This document shows, in pieces, positions 11,201 to 25,500 of a stretch of DNA of 64,000 bases; position 1 is the stretch's first letter, and the number at the start of each line of letters is the position of its first letter. The translations under genes and the position numbers were made by a program. Under the pieces are notes generated by a model that searched no databases, was not told where the DNA came from, and worked only from the letters and a program-made list of their open reading frames with translations. The stretch is taken from contig NC_087390.1 in the NCBI RefSeq assembly GCF_963675165.1, forward strand, positions 1,879,501-1,943,500, in the 5' to 3' direction. This stretch comes from Halichondria panicea (taxonomy: Eukaryota; Porifera; Demospongiae; Suberitida; Halichondriidae).

Positions 11201-14200
11201 TTTTGCTTACTTGGAATGCCATTATATTGCAGTCTTTTCAGAAGAGTCCGTAGCAAAATTTATTCATCGAGTGTTGCTACTCTACTTAGTAGTTAGCTCT
11301 GCACTAGAACGCTAGCTATTGGTAGCTGCAGAGTGCTGAGTGAGAAGAGAGCTGCAAGGCTCTGCTGACCTGCTGACTTGCCATAATTTTAGACTTGAAC
11401 TTTTGGCATCGATCGTTTTTAACAACAATCATGGTCGATCATTACCCACTATTTGAGTTTCCCGCATGCAGCAAAATTATTCGTCATGATAATTATAAAT
11501 CAATCAATGTGTGTATAAAAGCTAGCTATAATAAGAATAATATTATTATGTTATGTAGCTTTGGCACCTCTACCGAGGCATCAGCACCTGCGGTGCTTTC
11601 ATTTATTTTTAGTAGTGTTATAGATGATACGACTTGTGTATAATTGTAATCACAAACGTGGGATTTTTATACAAGTTGTACATGCATGTACTGCTAACGT
11701 TTGTTTTCGTTATTTGCATCTACATGTATGTAAACAGTTTGTCAATGGACACTCATTGTTTGATGAGTTTTGAGGTTATATTAACAATAGATGGAATGTA
11801 TGAATATTGTACGGTGGCCCTGAGCGCTACAGTAACTCTAGTTGGTAGTTCATACTTGATAGTTCAAACGCGTAGTTGGTAGTTCGCAGTTGCTACTTGA
11901 TAGTTCAAATGCGTAGTTGGTAGTTTGCAGTTGCTACTTGATAGTTCAAACACGTAGTTGGCAGTTGCCAGTTGGTAGTTGGTAGTTCGTAACCTAAACT
12001 TTGCAACAATAATTAGCTTGCTTTTAAATTATGATACTGGCACCGATATCTAGCTGGCCTAGGACGGCAATATTAATCTTATATGTACACATCTAGGTAG
12101 GGAGATCATTTCAAGTCTAATCCTCATGTACCTATATTCCCAGATCCCAGCAGGGAGGGGGGAATTATAGAAACAGGTTTTGCATGGCACTTTTAGATTC
12201 TATTGAGGCTATTTAAAGTTATGGTTAAAAGATTAGAGGCAGTGCAAAGATCTATATACAACATTTGCTAACTGCAAAGTTTAAAGGTCACGAACTCCCA
12301 ACTGCCAACTGCCAACTACCAACTGCCAACTGCCAACTACCAACTGCCAACTGCCAACTGCCAACTGCCAACTGCCAACTGCCAACTACCAATTGCCAAC
12401 TGCCAACTGCCAACTGCCAACTGCCAACTGCCAACTGCCAACTACCAACTGGAGTAGCACTCAGGGCCACCGTAATATTGAAACCCACCCACTCTTAATA
12501 ATTATATAGCAATGTGATTCATGACCGTTTAGGGAAAGTAGTTAATGTTTCACTATTATATTATACATGTATGAACCAGCATTTTAGACAATTTGCACAA
12601 GTGTGTGTCCGTGCAAGAGAATAGGGCAATAGATTGTTCTCCTATAGCTATATTTATAGTACCTATAGTTACAGTATAGTGTGTATAGCAACCATTTCTA
12701 TATACATGCATGTGTGTATATATATGTGCGTGCATGCGTTTGAATGAGACAAACTAACTCTACGAATGGAGGGAGCCCTCTGGTATCAAGGAATGGCTGC
12801 AAGTACAAGTACAAAGTGAGGTGGTTCTATTCCAAGGGAGCCTTTCTCGTTCTGGTCTGGATTCTGGATTATGCTGTTGACTATAGCCTGTGTATCAGTC
12901 TCCCATGTATTGCATGTGTTCTGTCAACGACTTGATGTCAATTTTGTAATTTCGAAATGGCTCTATACTGTCCCAGTTGTGTTTGGTTTGTTGGGAGCTG
13001 TTTTCTTTGGATGGCTAGCCGACGCTAAGCTGGGGAACTACAGAGTGATGAAATACAGTTTTGTACTGTTGTTCCTCATAAGTTTGCTTTCTAGTGCCTT
13101 CACCCTAGTTCCTGACATTACACATTACGTGTATGTTGTGAGTGTCTTGTATTGCATAGGTTGGAGTCTCCTTATAGTAGCTGCAGTAGCATGCTTTGTT
13201 ACCTCACTACAACTAGGCCTGGATCAGATGCCTGATGCTTCATCTACCAATATCACTAGTTTTATTGCCTGGTTTGCATTCAGTATGTATGCTGGTGTTT
13301 GGATCCCTACTGTTTCTGATATGCCCATTAATTCCGGTGTTTCGTGTAACAGTCAATTATCACACTGGGTTGTCCAACTTTACAGTTTGCTGCCACCTTT
13401 GTGTATGAGTGTTGTTCTTATTCTTGACTTCCTCCTAACTAAAAAATGGCTGATAATTGAACCAAAGTCATCTCAGTCCCTCAAAACCATCTACTGTGTT
13501 CTCAAGTTTGCAGCTAAGCACAAAACTCCCCTCAATGGCAGTGCTCTCACATACTGGGAGGAAGACGTACCTTCAAGAATGGACCTGGGAAAGTCGAGAT
13601 ACGGTGGACCATTCACTACAGAGCAAGTTGAAAATGTGAAGACCATCCTACGTTTGTTGCCCCTCTGCTTAACGCTATGGCTTCTTGGGTGCTCACTTGC
13701 ACTCTTCCATCCACTATCTTATGCTATTGTTTATCCTCCTGATTGGAATTGTTATGTTTCAAAGCTTCTGCCCTTGTTCACATATCACTATTACTGGTGT
13801 GGAATGATTTGGACTGTCTTTTATGAGTTTATGCTATACCCAGTGATACGTAACAAACTTCCCAGCATCCTTAGAAGAATTGGAATAATTTCTCTCCTTA
13901 TCACGGTTGTTAGTATTGTGTTTCTAATTATGGAACTACTAAAAAGCAAATACGGGGATTTAGATGAAATCCATTATGTTACAATCGTCTTTATTTCAAT
14001 TTCTAGAGGATTGCTCACAATCTTGCTTTTTAGTGCCATGATGGAATTAGTTTGTGCTCAAGCTCCATACAACATGAGAGGATTGTTTGGTGGATGTATG
14101 GTTTTGGTGTTGTTATCATCTCTTAGTATTGCTGAGATTTCTCCATCCATACGCAAAGTCACATTAACAATGTGTGGGGTTGGAGTAGGCATCAGTCTTC

Positions 14201-16458
14201 TTGGATTCATCCTGTACTCTCTCCTGGTTCGATGGTACAAGAGGAGAGTTAGAGACGAGGACTACAATGCACACAGAGTGGTGGAGGAGGTCTATGATCG
14301 ATACTTGTCAGCTCAGCATTGACTATAGTTTCAGTTTTTAATTACATATATACTACCAATGTACAATATGTGCATGTAGTGCGCTTTAGTGTATCGTTTT
14401 TGTGACATTTATATATACGTATCGATATATCTATTAGTAGACCTGTTTATATTGAATGAACTGTATGTGATTAATTGGTGTTTTGGTAGTGTGCCAAGCT
14501 CAATGCAGAACTGCATGCAAGCTACATAGTATAGTTTGTGTCAGTCTATATTTACCGTATGCACCCTATAAAACTCAGTTTTCTGAGGGCTCATGCAGAT
14601 CCTTGTTTTTACATGTTATAATTATTTATGCATGTGCCACTAGCTGTGTCTATAGAGTACTTCTTGTATACTGCACCTTGCTTATACTATACTTATGAAG
14701 CTAATGTATATATACCAACCTCTCCATACTGCAGGGCTCTGATCCTTGTGTGCTGAGTGTAGACCGGAGGAAGAGCATTGGTGAGCTCAAGGAAGCCATT
14801 GCTGAGGTAAGTATGTACCAGAGCTATAATTATACTGTGTGTTCTTTGTATGACTACATGATATAGAGCTTACTAGATTTATTATGGGAAGCCTTGTAGT
14901 CACAGAATAGCCGAGTTATTGTAGGGAACTCACTACATTGAAAACCAATGTCAAACAAGTTCGTGATCGGTACCCACTGAAATAAATGAAGACATGCACT
15001 TAACAGTTTGCTAGTGAAAATATCAAATGTTTTTCTCCCTCTTAGACGTACTCTAGTCTCTACGATGCTGACCATGTAGTAATACACACAGCCAAGACCC
15101 TCCCAGCTGGCACACACCTCTACGACCTGGTCTCAGGTATATGTACATGAAATTATATCCGTGGCTTGTAAAATCCTATCTCTCTCAAAAATGTGTAGTG
15201 TGCTCGATCCATACAATAATAGTCCATTACAACTCGTATTATGTAATTCATTCTTTATTCAGGCAATGATCAGACGAGTGTGGCTGATGCTGGTATCACC
15301 AACAACTCTCAGCTGTTTGTGTGGGACGGTCAGACTGTGGGAGGTGAAGCCATAGCGGTGGGATGGTCATGTGATCCGATCCTGCTGCATGTGACGTACC
15401 CATCGGAGGAAGGAGAGTGTGAACTGAGCAGTGGTTTCCCCAAGAACTCAACTATTAGTCAACTGAGGGTGAGATGATTGTGTTGATGTTCATTGAGTGA
15501 GTATCAATCGAAGAAAGCCTTCATTTTTGTATTTACATGAATTGTACTATTGTGTGAGATATCCTTGGTATGATTAGTGAAACACAGTATCGTATGCACA
15601 TACGTACGTATAGCTATATTGCTTCATCCCAAATGGGCAACTGTTAAAAATCTTTGTCTCCAAATTATAACGTATATTAATGTGTCTCCATGTGTGATAG
15701 GTGTCCCTGTCGGAGCTACTAGAGATCCCTCCCAGTCATGTGACCATCAGCCATGTTAAGCTCTCTGAGATACAGGACACACAGACACCCATCGTTGTCC
15801 TTTCTCCTAGCAAGGTGAGGGAAGGTGTGGTCTATAATCGTTAGGTTCCCCTACCATCCTCGTGTTGTGTGCAGATTGGTAATAGTTTGCGTTGAATTAA
15901 TCATTACTTGCATGTCTATCTACACTAACTGTCAGCAAGATTCCTCCCTTTTATAGGATGGCAGCACTCTAGAGGAGCTGAAGCTACAGGATGGAGACAG
16001 GCTCACAGTGGAGAGGAGTATCAAGAAAGGGTGAGGTTCTTGCTAGAGAAAGCATAATTGATGATTACAGTCTCATATTAATTTTTGTCGTATTCTTTTG
16101 AGGTTCAGTTCTAGTGGTCCAATTTTATTGATATTTGTGATTTTCTGACAATGAGTTCGTCCAGATGATGATCGTTTTTAGTTCATAAAATGTTGTCAGG
16201 CCTAATTTTGGACTTTTCCCCCACCAAAATTGGCCTTGAAAATGACCTAGTCAAGCATTCAGAAAATCGTGAAATCTTGTAATTAGAACATTAAGTTACG
16301 GTGGTTTAAAGATACCGTATTACATGCATATAATAATAATTACCTAGATAACATCATGTATTGTCATGGTTGCAGTGTGAAGTCACTAGCTCACTCTGTA
16401 GCAGACAAACACAGCAAGATGCTGTCAGTCATCATTGAGAGCAGGCTACTGGTGAGAA

Positions 16459-16512
<54 letters not shown>

Positions 16513-19500
16513 ACATATGCACCCTTCAATAATGGTTACAGCTCTACAGTTTAATTTTTTTAACTATAGTGTACGTATAATCCTATAATATAGACCACCC
16601 TCACTCTTCCCCTGTATCCCCAGCCTCTCACTGATGCTACTGGGTTGTATCCTGTGTTTCCAGTGGAGGTAGGAAAAGACGAATGTGTCGCCACGCTCAA
16701 AACAATGGCCTTGACAACAGCTAGCAACCAGCAATTTATTGGTGAGCATAAATAAATCTGCTATAAGAAAGTGTTGATTAGAATTTTCTTAAATGGCAGG
16801 TGAATGTCGTCTCCGTGGTGATGATGATGTCACTGGAATAGGGCCTCCGCTGTATGAGTCTCAGACACTGACTGACGCTGGAATCAGTCCTGGACAGAGG
16901 ATCATTCTGGAATCAGGCCAAGCACCAACCAGTAATCAGGTGCAACCATATATAATTGCATAATTATGGTGCCGCTTTTATAATTACATTAAATGTAGCG
17001 AGACTATAGTATATATAATTATTACAAAAACAAATGTTATAAAACAAATGTTATAAGTATGGTGCTATAATTATGGGGGGAATGTCCAGGGGCGCTTAAG
17101 TACATGTAAAAGCGGCCCTGTATTTCATTGGACAGCTAAATTTAATATTTCCGTCCTGGCTGCGGGATCTCTGCAGGTTGCTCTCAATTGTCAGCTGTTG
17201 AGCGCTGGTGTGTCGAGTGTGGGTGTGTGTGAGGTGATCCTGGGGAGGGATGTGACTGTAAGGGAGTGTATGTGTGTCATGGTGACAGCCCTCGGACTGA
17301 CGGGTGAGCTGGAGCTAGGGGAATACCCTAAACTACACCTCCAGCATTTCCATTAGTATATCTGATCACATTTGACTATAATAATTATTATATATATACA
17401 TTAATAATGTTGTCTTAATTCTCGGCTAATGTGTGTGCTTCTTTAGAGGTCCATTTTACGTATCTATCTAATATTAGAAGTACTCAATGCATATAATTAT
17501 ACCACTGTATATGTAGGCGGAGACTGGCACCTGCAAAGGACCAACTGGTGCGGAGAAGCAGCTGACGTGTTGGAAGATGAGGTGTGTGCATGCATGGAGG
17601 CAGCACCTGCATGACTGTATAGTACAATCATGCAGTACAGTGCAGTAACTGTATAGTACTGGCCGGGTTAGGGTTAGGGTTATCTTCTCTATACATACAC
17701 TGATGTGTTAATAGTTTGCCAACTGGTGGTGTTATTTTACTAGGATGCCAGTCTGGAACAGGAGAGACTGAAGTCTGGTGACGTACTGCTCCTTGCAGAA
17801 GGAAGACTACCTCCCAAAGTGAGTGCACTGTTGTTCAGTAATGCATACAAAATTATTGTAAATGGATTTCACACGTGTACATGCATGTACATGTATGTAT
17901 GCAAAATGACAGATTAATTATGACATCAGTATTGTTTTTACCACGCCCACCCCCTCATACATGTGCAGGGTTTTATTCGTCTCCAAGTGTACCTCTACTC
18001 CCCTGAGTCCAGTCCCTCCCCCCACCCACCAGCTAACCTCCCTCAGGACGTACGTTCCCTAGCTGGGGTTTAACACACATGTTCTGACAGTATGATCACA
18101 CAAACTACGTACAATGTACATGTATGTAGTATTTTTAGTAGCCCCGCCAGATGCTTTCTCATCTTGCACAGAATTCTGTCACACACCTCACTCTTCACAC
18201 CCCTCCACCACACACCCCCACAGATCCCCCTCCACCTGGTCCCCCCATCCCTCTGCCACCCCCTTGTTCCCGGACAGCTGGACGAGGTCGGTGTATTAGA
18301 GATCAGTAAAGAGGCCACTGTCGAGGAACTCAAGATCACCATCCTTACATTACCCGCTGTAAGTCATGTGACAGTCATGTGGTAAAATCCCGCTGTAAGT
18401 CATGTGACAGTCATGTGATAAACTTTTTTATATCTCCTAGATTCAAGTAGTAAACCATTAAAGTTCCCTGTATTATAGTGGCCATCTTGACAGGCAAGCA
18501 AGCAAATCTGTAGACTTTCAATTGTGTATTTTTTGCGGCACCGAATTATTACAGTTCTTTTAGAATGGTTTATAGACTCAGGTGTTTGCTAAGTTACCCC
18601 CCCCCCCCTCCACAGATGGAGAATATGACGGTGCCGTTGCTAGGGTTACTGAGAGTGAGGGAAGTGGTGAATGGCAGACCAGCCAAGATATTCAAATTAC
18701 ACAACCACACTTTGAGGTACAATACGAGGGTTATTGATGTCAGTAATACATGTAGTTATTACAATGTAGTTTGTACTTAGTGTTGGGAATCTGTTAGGGG
18801 CATAGTCTGTTTAATAGTGTGTACATATAAGATATACTACACCTAAGAGGAGGATATGCACTCATAATATATTCCCCGCTACTGTGGTTACTCCGAGGCG
18901 TAGCCGGGGATGTATCCATGGTAGCGGAGGATATAGGGGGTGCATATCCTCATAGTACATGTAGGTGTGGCATATCTGACTTATACCACGTGACTGCAGC
19001 ATTATAAAAGGACCTCCCCCTAGCAACAATTCAATCCACGATGCAAACTGCAAAAAAGAACAAGACTATGCCGGATTTTGCAACCGTCAAAGAGCTAGTT
19101 GAGCAACACGTCGACTCCTACTGATGCTCGAGAGCTCCCTTGGTCCAAGCGTTGGCCATTCGACGTCCCTTACTGGAGTTGCAAGCTTTTTTTGGATAAA
19201 ATGTGTCTAAACCACGCCCAGTGTACATATCCTCCTCTTAGGTGTAGTATATCTTTTAATTGAGACCAGTAATATTATTTCATATGGCTATGTATATAGG
19301 CTACGTCTATTTACTAACCAGTCCCTATTCAGGACCAGACGTTAATTACACTCATAATTAATTATGTTGGATCATCAATTTAACTTTCAAGAATAGTCAA
19401 AATTCACACTAATTGCTAAGATACAGTCACGGTATAGTAACCAATGTTGTTTACTATTTAGAGAGCCTTCACTTTCATAAACAGTTTGAACTTGAGACAG

Positions 19501-22500
19501 TCGTCTTTGAGGTACTGGGTGTTTGTGCCAGCACAGTAACCTAGGCGATCCAGAGGACAGAATTTGTACGAGTCACCAAAACATATTCTATTCTCCTTCA
19601 AAATTCTTGTTTCCGTTCCTATGTAGTGTCCATGGTCACCCAGCTGGTTGAGCATCTGTAGGATAGATACACCTTCTGTTTTGGCAGCAGCATCGCGTTT
19701 ATAGATGCTGACTGTCAAATGTGTTCCATTAGCAGATTCAGCACCATTTGTATACACACAGAATGAGAACCTCCATCCTTTTGTAGTAAACTCTCCACCA
19801 TTCCAGTATCCATAGCCGCCTTTTGCTTGTTGTTTCGTAAACTCAGTGAGAGTAAACTCGTGGCAGGAAAACCCTTTCAGTAGCAATAACAAATCATTCT
19901 GTATCTTCACTGTGTTGGCTTCCATCGTGACCTTTAGGTCACTGACCTTTGTGTCAAGGTTTCTAGCTTGTTGATCAGCCTTGGTATCAACTATTGCCTG
20001 TAGATCTTGGAACTTGGTATCAAGATTTTCAAATTTAGTAGCAACTTTTGTGTGTAGATCATACGCTTTTTCCTTTTGTTGTTGGAATTTTGTATCAACT
20101 TTTGCGTCTAATTGTTGAATCTTGGTATCGATAGTATTGCCTTGTTCCTTCACTCGTTTCTGCAAGTCGACTATTTGCTGGTCTTTCTCCTCCATTTTCT
20201 GGTGTAGCTCTCTCGTTAGTTGCAGGTTGAGGAGGGTGGCTGTCAGGAGGTGCTGTTGGACACTCTCTGTCATGTGACCCACCAGATCTCTTCGAGGAAC
20301 CTTCACGTCACATCCAGCTCCAGCAAACTTACACTCCACAAGTTGTAGGGGGCACTCCAGAATGTGGCTATCAGCTTGGCAGCGAGGGAAGGTACCAATC
20401 TCACATTGGTTGGGACAAGGCAGGGGGTAGTTGTCACAGCAAGGGGTGTGGTTATTTGTTCCAATATCGTGGGTGGACTCAAAATCGCAATATTGGCACT
20501 TCCAGGGACGTTTTAGGCAGGAGGTGGTGTGGTGATTCAGGTCCCCCAGTTCCCCTGTCCACTCACACCCACTCTTCTTGTGGGGACAACGAACATTCAA
20601 TTTATTGATTGTGTTTCGTTTGAAGAACTTGTCTTTTAGCGTTTTAAAGGGAGCATTGTTACACATAGGACAAGGCTTGCCATCTCTGATGATCCTTTGA
20701 GCAGCTTTCTCTGAGATGTGCTGTCCACAGCAGTCGGTTTGATGTGGCTCCACCAGAATCTCAAGGGTAACTGGACAGTACAAGTCTTTATCAGGTTGTT
20801 CAACAAGATCGTAGTCAGGTTCAGCTTGCTGGGTGATCTGTTCTGGGGGATGGGTAGCAGCTGGTTCTTGGTTCACAGAGTTAGAACAGTCACTGTTACT
20901 GGTAGCCATATTTAGGCTGGGTTAGTGTTAGCAAGCAGCCACTCCCTCGGTTATCTGTGGTGTGTGTGGTCATCGTAGTACATTACTGGTGGTAAATGGC
21001 ACAATGCTTGATGCACATTGATAGTTTTTTTAACTGAGGCATGCTCTGAGTTATAGATGTGTTATTTTAAGCACATGCTCAACTACAGTACTCAAATTGA
21101 AGCGCTTTTCCAATTATGCGAAGGATACTGAGGCGCGTGGGCGGCCACGGGTATAGTAGTCGTCTGGTTTGTTTGTCTGTAATGAGTGAGTCTGCTTACC
21201 TGGATGCCACAGCACTGTGTTTACAGTATTGATAGCTTTTAGACTAGTTTTAATAGTGGAAAATTTTGATGTTAAAGCCTCGTTGCATGTCGAATAAAAA
21301 CGAGCAAAGCTAAATAAGAAGCTTGAACTTGCACGTTTGGCAGGCTTAATTGGCAGCTAGCTAACTAAACGCGGCCTTTATTCAAACTAGACTACGTATT
21401 TGCAGCTGAAGTGATCCTGTACCAGGAACAATGGAAAAGGGTCACTAAAGTAGAAAGTAGAAAATTGGACTGGTTTGTTGTTTAGGGTAACTCTCGGTCC
21501 GGATCCTCCAAGGAGCCATACTTCTCTAAGACTCCAGGATTCTTTGCAGTGATCCTAGTCCACAGTACATGTCTCATGATCTCATGTAGGCTTACCACTA
21601 AAACTCTATTCTCATGGAATTATGCCATGATTCCAGTAATCGATGGCTATAATGTTTTATTACGTTTAAACACGAAGTAAGTACGGTTTTGCTGGTATAT
21701 AGTATATACACTCATCTGATGATAAAATTAATTAATCGCTACAAGATACAGTCACAGTGTACTTATACTAACTAAGAGTGTGTAGATCTACTCTTAATTT
21801 TAGAGAGTCTTCACTTTCATAAACAGTCTGAACTTGAGACAGTCGTCTTTGAGGTACTGAGTGTTTGTGTCAGCACAGTAACTTAGGTGATCAAGGGGGA
21901 AGAATTTCTTTGAGTCGCCAAAATATGTTCGACTAACCTTCAAAATTCTTGTTTCCGTTCCCATGTAGTGTCCATGGTCACCCAGCTGGTTGAGCATGTG
22001 TAGGATAGCTACACCTTCTGTTTTAACAGCATCATGCTCTTTATTGACGAAGAGTGACAAATGTGTTCCAATACAAGATCCGATACCTCTTGTAAACACA
22101 CAGAATGAGAAGCTCCACTCTTCTACAGTAAACTCTCCACTAAACCAGGGTCCATATCCGCCTTGCGCTTGTTGTTGTGTAAACTTAGTGAGAGTAAACT
22201 CGTGGTAGGAAAACCCATTTAGCAATAACTTCATCGTGTTGGCTTCCATCCTGACCTTTAGGTCACTGACCTTTGTGTCAAGGTTTCTAGCTTGTTGCTC
22301 AACCTTCACATCGAGATCTTGGAACTTGGTATCGACTTTAGTATCAAGATTTTCCAATTTAGCAGCAACTTTTGCGTCTAATTGTTGAATCTTGGTATCA
22401 ATGTTATTACCTTGTTCCTTCACTTGTTTCTGCAAGTCGACTATTTGCTGATCTTTCTCCTCCATTTTCTGGTGTAGCTCTCTCGTTAGTTGCAGGTTGA

Positions 22501-25500
22501 GGAGGGTGGTTGTCAGAAGGTGGTGTTGGACACTCTCTGTCATGTGATCAGCCAGATCTCTTCGAGAAACCTTCATGTCACATCCAGCTCCAGCAAACTC
22601 ACACTCCACAAGTTGTAGGGGGCACTCCAGCAGGTGGCTATCAGCTTGGCAGCGAGGGACGGTACCAATCTCACATTGGTTGGGACAAGGCAGGGGGTAA
22701 TTGTCACAGCAAGGGGTGTGGTCATTTGTTCCGATATCGTGGGTGGACTCAAAATCGCAATATTGGCACTTCCAGGGACGTTTTGGACAGGAGATGGTGT
22801 GGTGGTTCAGGTTCCCCAGTTCCCCCGTCCACTCACACCCACTCTTTTTGTGGGGACAGCGAACATTCAACTGGCGAACTTTTCTCCTGAAGTACTTGTC
22901 TTCTTGAGTAGCCATGTTGTCTTGTTTGCACATTGGGCATGGTTTTAGTTCTCTGGTGAGTCTGTTGGCAGCTTGCTGGGAGATATGGTGGCCGCAGCAT
23001 GTTGTTTGGAGTGGCTCAACAAGTAGCTCTAAGCTCACAGGACAGAAGTAGTCTTGGTCAGGTTGTTCAACAAGGTCGTAGTCAGGTTCAGCTGGCTGGG
23101 TGATCTGTTCTGGGGGGTGGGTAGCAACTGGTTCTTGTTTCCTCACAGAGTTAGTAGAATCACTGTTACTGGTAGCCATATTTAGTGTTAGCAGGAAGCC
23201 ATTCCCTCAGTTATCTGTGGTGTGTGTGGTAAAGATAATCAATGACGATATACATTGTTTTTGTGCGTGGTAGATCCGTACCCAATTGTCCCGCTATGTC
23301 AACAAGTTAGTGGTGTTCATTCCAAGCACTATAAAACCTTTGCAACCATCTAGTCAATCTTTCCCCTATTGCAGACGTCTGAAGCTGTCGTCAGGGTCAA
23401 AGGTCGCCTGCACAGTGCTGCCCCAAGAAGAGGATCTACAGTAAGTGAAGTGATACTGTATAGCATTGCAGTGTACAGTAATACGTTTAGTTTCCACTTA
23501 ATACGTATTTCCTCATCAAATTTATCGTTCTCTGTTCTAAATGCCTCCATGCAGGACTACTACAGTGGTGTTCAACCTGTGTGTGAGGTTACCTGGAGAG
23601 AGGGGATATGGACCACACACTGAGGTTGTGGTGGCTCTGTAATTAATAGTACATGTAGCTGTTGATAATCCTAATGTTGATTGCAGTAATACTGTTAGTA
23701 CCGATGCTACTGCATGCACAGTAATGCTGTTATCAGCAATAATTTATGTGCATGCAAAATGTGTACCCCAACTGATATTAAATACTAGTATACTATGTGC
23801 AGTGTTTTCCCATATCGTGCACCACTTCCATTCCAAGTTCCCTATACAGGTGGTGTATGATACGTCCCATTCCAGTACCCCATACTCACTTTGTGCCCAC
23901 GTGTCCCAATACCTGGACATGCCTCTGGACAGACTGAGAATGGCCAAGCACAAACTGGATAGTTTTGAGTGGATCAAAATGCAAGACTCTCATCAGGTGC
24001 ACATGCAAATAATGGTCGAGTGAAATACTCTTAGCTTAATTACTCTGAAATCTTTTGAAGAACCTGTTTTTTGCGTTCACCCTATTCGTACATACGTACT
24101 GAGTATAGCCAATGATGTTGCTGACGTGCATAATTATGTGAATTTTTGAGTTAATAAAATGACAATGTATTTATCAGGCATTCCTAGTTTATGATACGTA
24201 CTACTTTTACAGCCCAAAGTAGCGTGATTTGGTAAGGGGTCATTGTGGTAGAAAACACAATATAGCATGAGAATCCTTATGTTTTAAATATGCAGGCAAC
24301 TCGTCCTCGTGCTTGTCCCTGTATGTTTCAAAACACTTGGTCTCATGCTGCTATTACATAGAACCACTGTGCACTTCTCAATTAGTGCGTAATTAGTACC
24401 AATTTCTCACCTGTATTTACAGCTGGTGTCAAACTGCCCATAAATATTTCTGAATTTACAATTTACACAGAGTGACTCCAGCAAGCGAGGTCGTAAGAAA
24501 GGTCAAGCAAAGGTCAACATTCGCAACTCCCCTATCATGCTCAAGGACGGGGACACTGTCGGAGTGAAGGTGTGTGGGCGTGAGGGGGTGGATGTTGAAG
24601 TAGTATGACTCTAACTTGAGAAGCCCTTGTTTAAAAACTGCTCAACAGTTAGAAGCCAGTCCAAAGTGTCTGTACATGCAGTCAGTCTATTGTGGCTACC
24701 TAGTAGACCCTCAGCCAGCCCAATACATGTGTTTGGACCTGTGTTAGCGAACCACGTCTTCTTGTTCTTAGCCACAGTTGGTCTGCTCAAGATGACCTCT
24801 ATAACCTGCAATTAATAGCTAGAGCATAATAATTATTGGTTACCTTATAGACACCTACGTAAGCCATTAACAGTTCATAGTTGTGGTCTATAATTTATAG
24901 CCAATAGTGTAGAAGGTCACGTTATGTTTTCGTAGCTCTGTTCTTTGCCCTATTGAATAGCTATCCAAACAAGCCACCTTAATTGGATGTGTGGGTGGGT
25001 GTAGGGTCATATTGACATTGTACAGTATCCCCCCAGGGAACAAGCGATTGTTGTAGTGGCTGTGCATTTAGCAAAGTTAATGTGTTATCTTAATAAGCGA
25101 TCATTATTATTATTAGTACCCTAACCTGTAGCCAATAGTTACGCCTTGCAGTATTTGAAAATTGTATGGCCTTTACGGAATTTATTTTGATTTCAGCGAA
25201 CAATAGTTTTTTAATTAATTACCTTACCATTGGTTCCTATGATGTCATTACTGATAAATTATATCACAAATGGTTGTACTTCCATAGGAAGTTGCTATGG
25301 TCACAGGACAAGTGAAGTAGTGAAGTAGGGAAGGTAGAGCTTCCTGATTTGGGACAGCTTACAATTGTTACTGTTTGCCAGCTAGCTTGCCTTTATGCTT
25401 TCCCTAATAGAGTAGTGAATCTCAAGTGTGTGTGTGTGTATAGAATATCAGGAATTGAATCCACGAAATTCAAGTTATGGTAGCTGAAAGAATCCCCGAA

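Larger units (their letters stand above)
17010..23850 (+). repeat. Segmental duplication, copy 2 (partner 1-4410)
   Basis: This is exons 24-31 of the functional USP40-like gene with their introns. It matches copy 1 up to about 18830 and again from within the TRAF3 gene to about 23845. Between these it carries a second TRAF gene and a palindromic element that copy 1 lacks. Confidence 0.9.

Noticed and set aside
11011..12474. CRISPR-like array
   Set aside because: The repeats are tandem without unique spacers, and the genome is plainly eukaryotic with spliced genes.
12265..12498. Open frames on both strands through the heptamer array
   Set aside because: A stop-free 7-bp repeat keeps every frame open. 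The sequence belongs to the fold-back element and no start context or domain is seen.
16136..16279. Possible MITE with CACGATTTTCTGA-type inverted ends in a USP40 intron
   Set aside because: Only about 12 bp pair, with mismatches. There is no flanking duplication and no second copy in the window.
23369..23623. Continuous frame over USP40 exons 30-31 reading [15 protein letters not shown]
   Set aside because: This frame runs through the intron. The neighbouring phases and the match to USP40 ([11 protein letters not shown]) show that the true frame of exon 31 is different.
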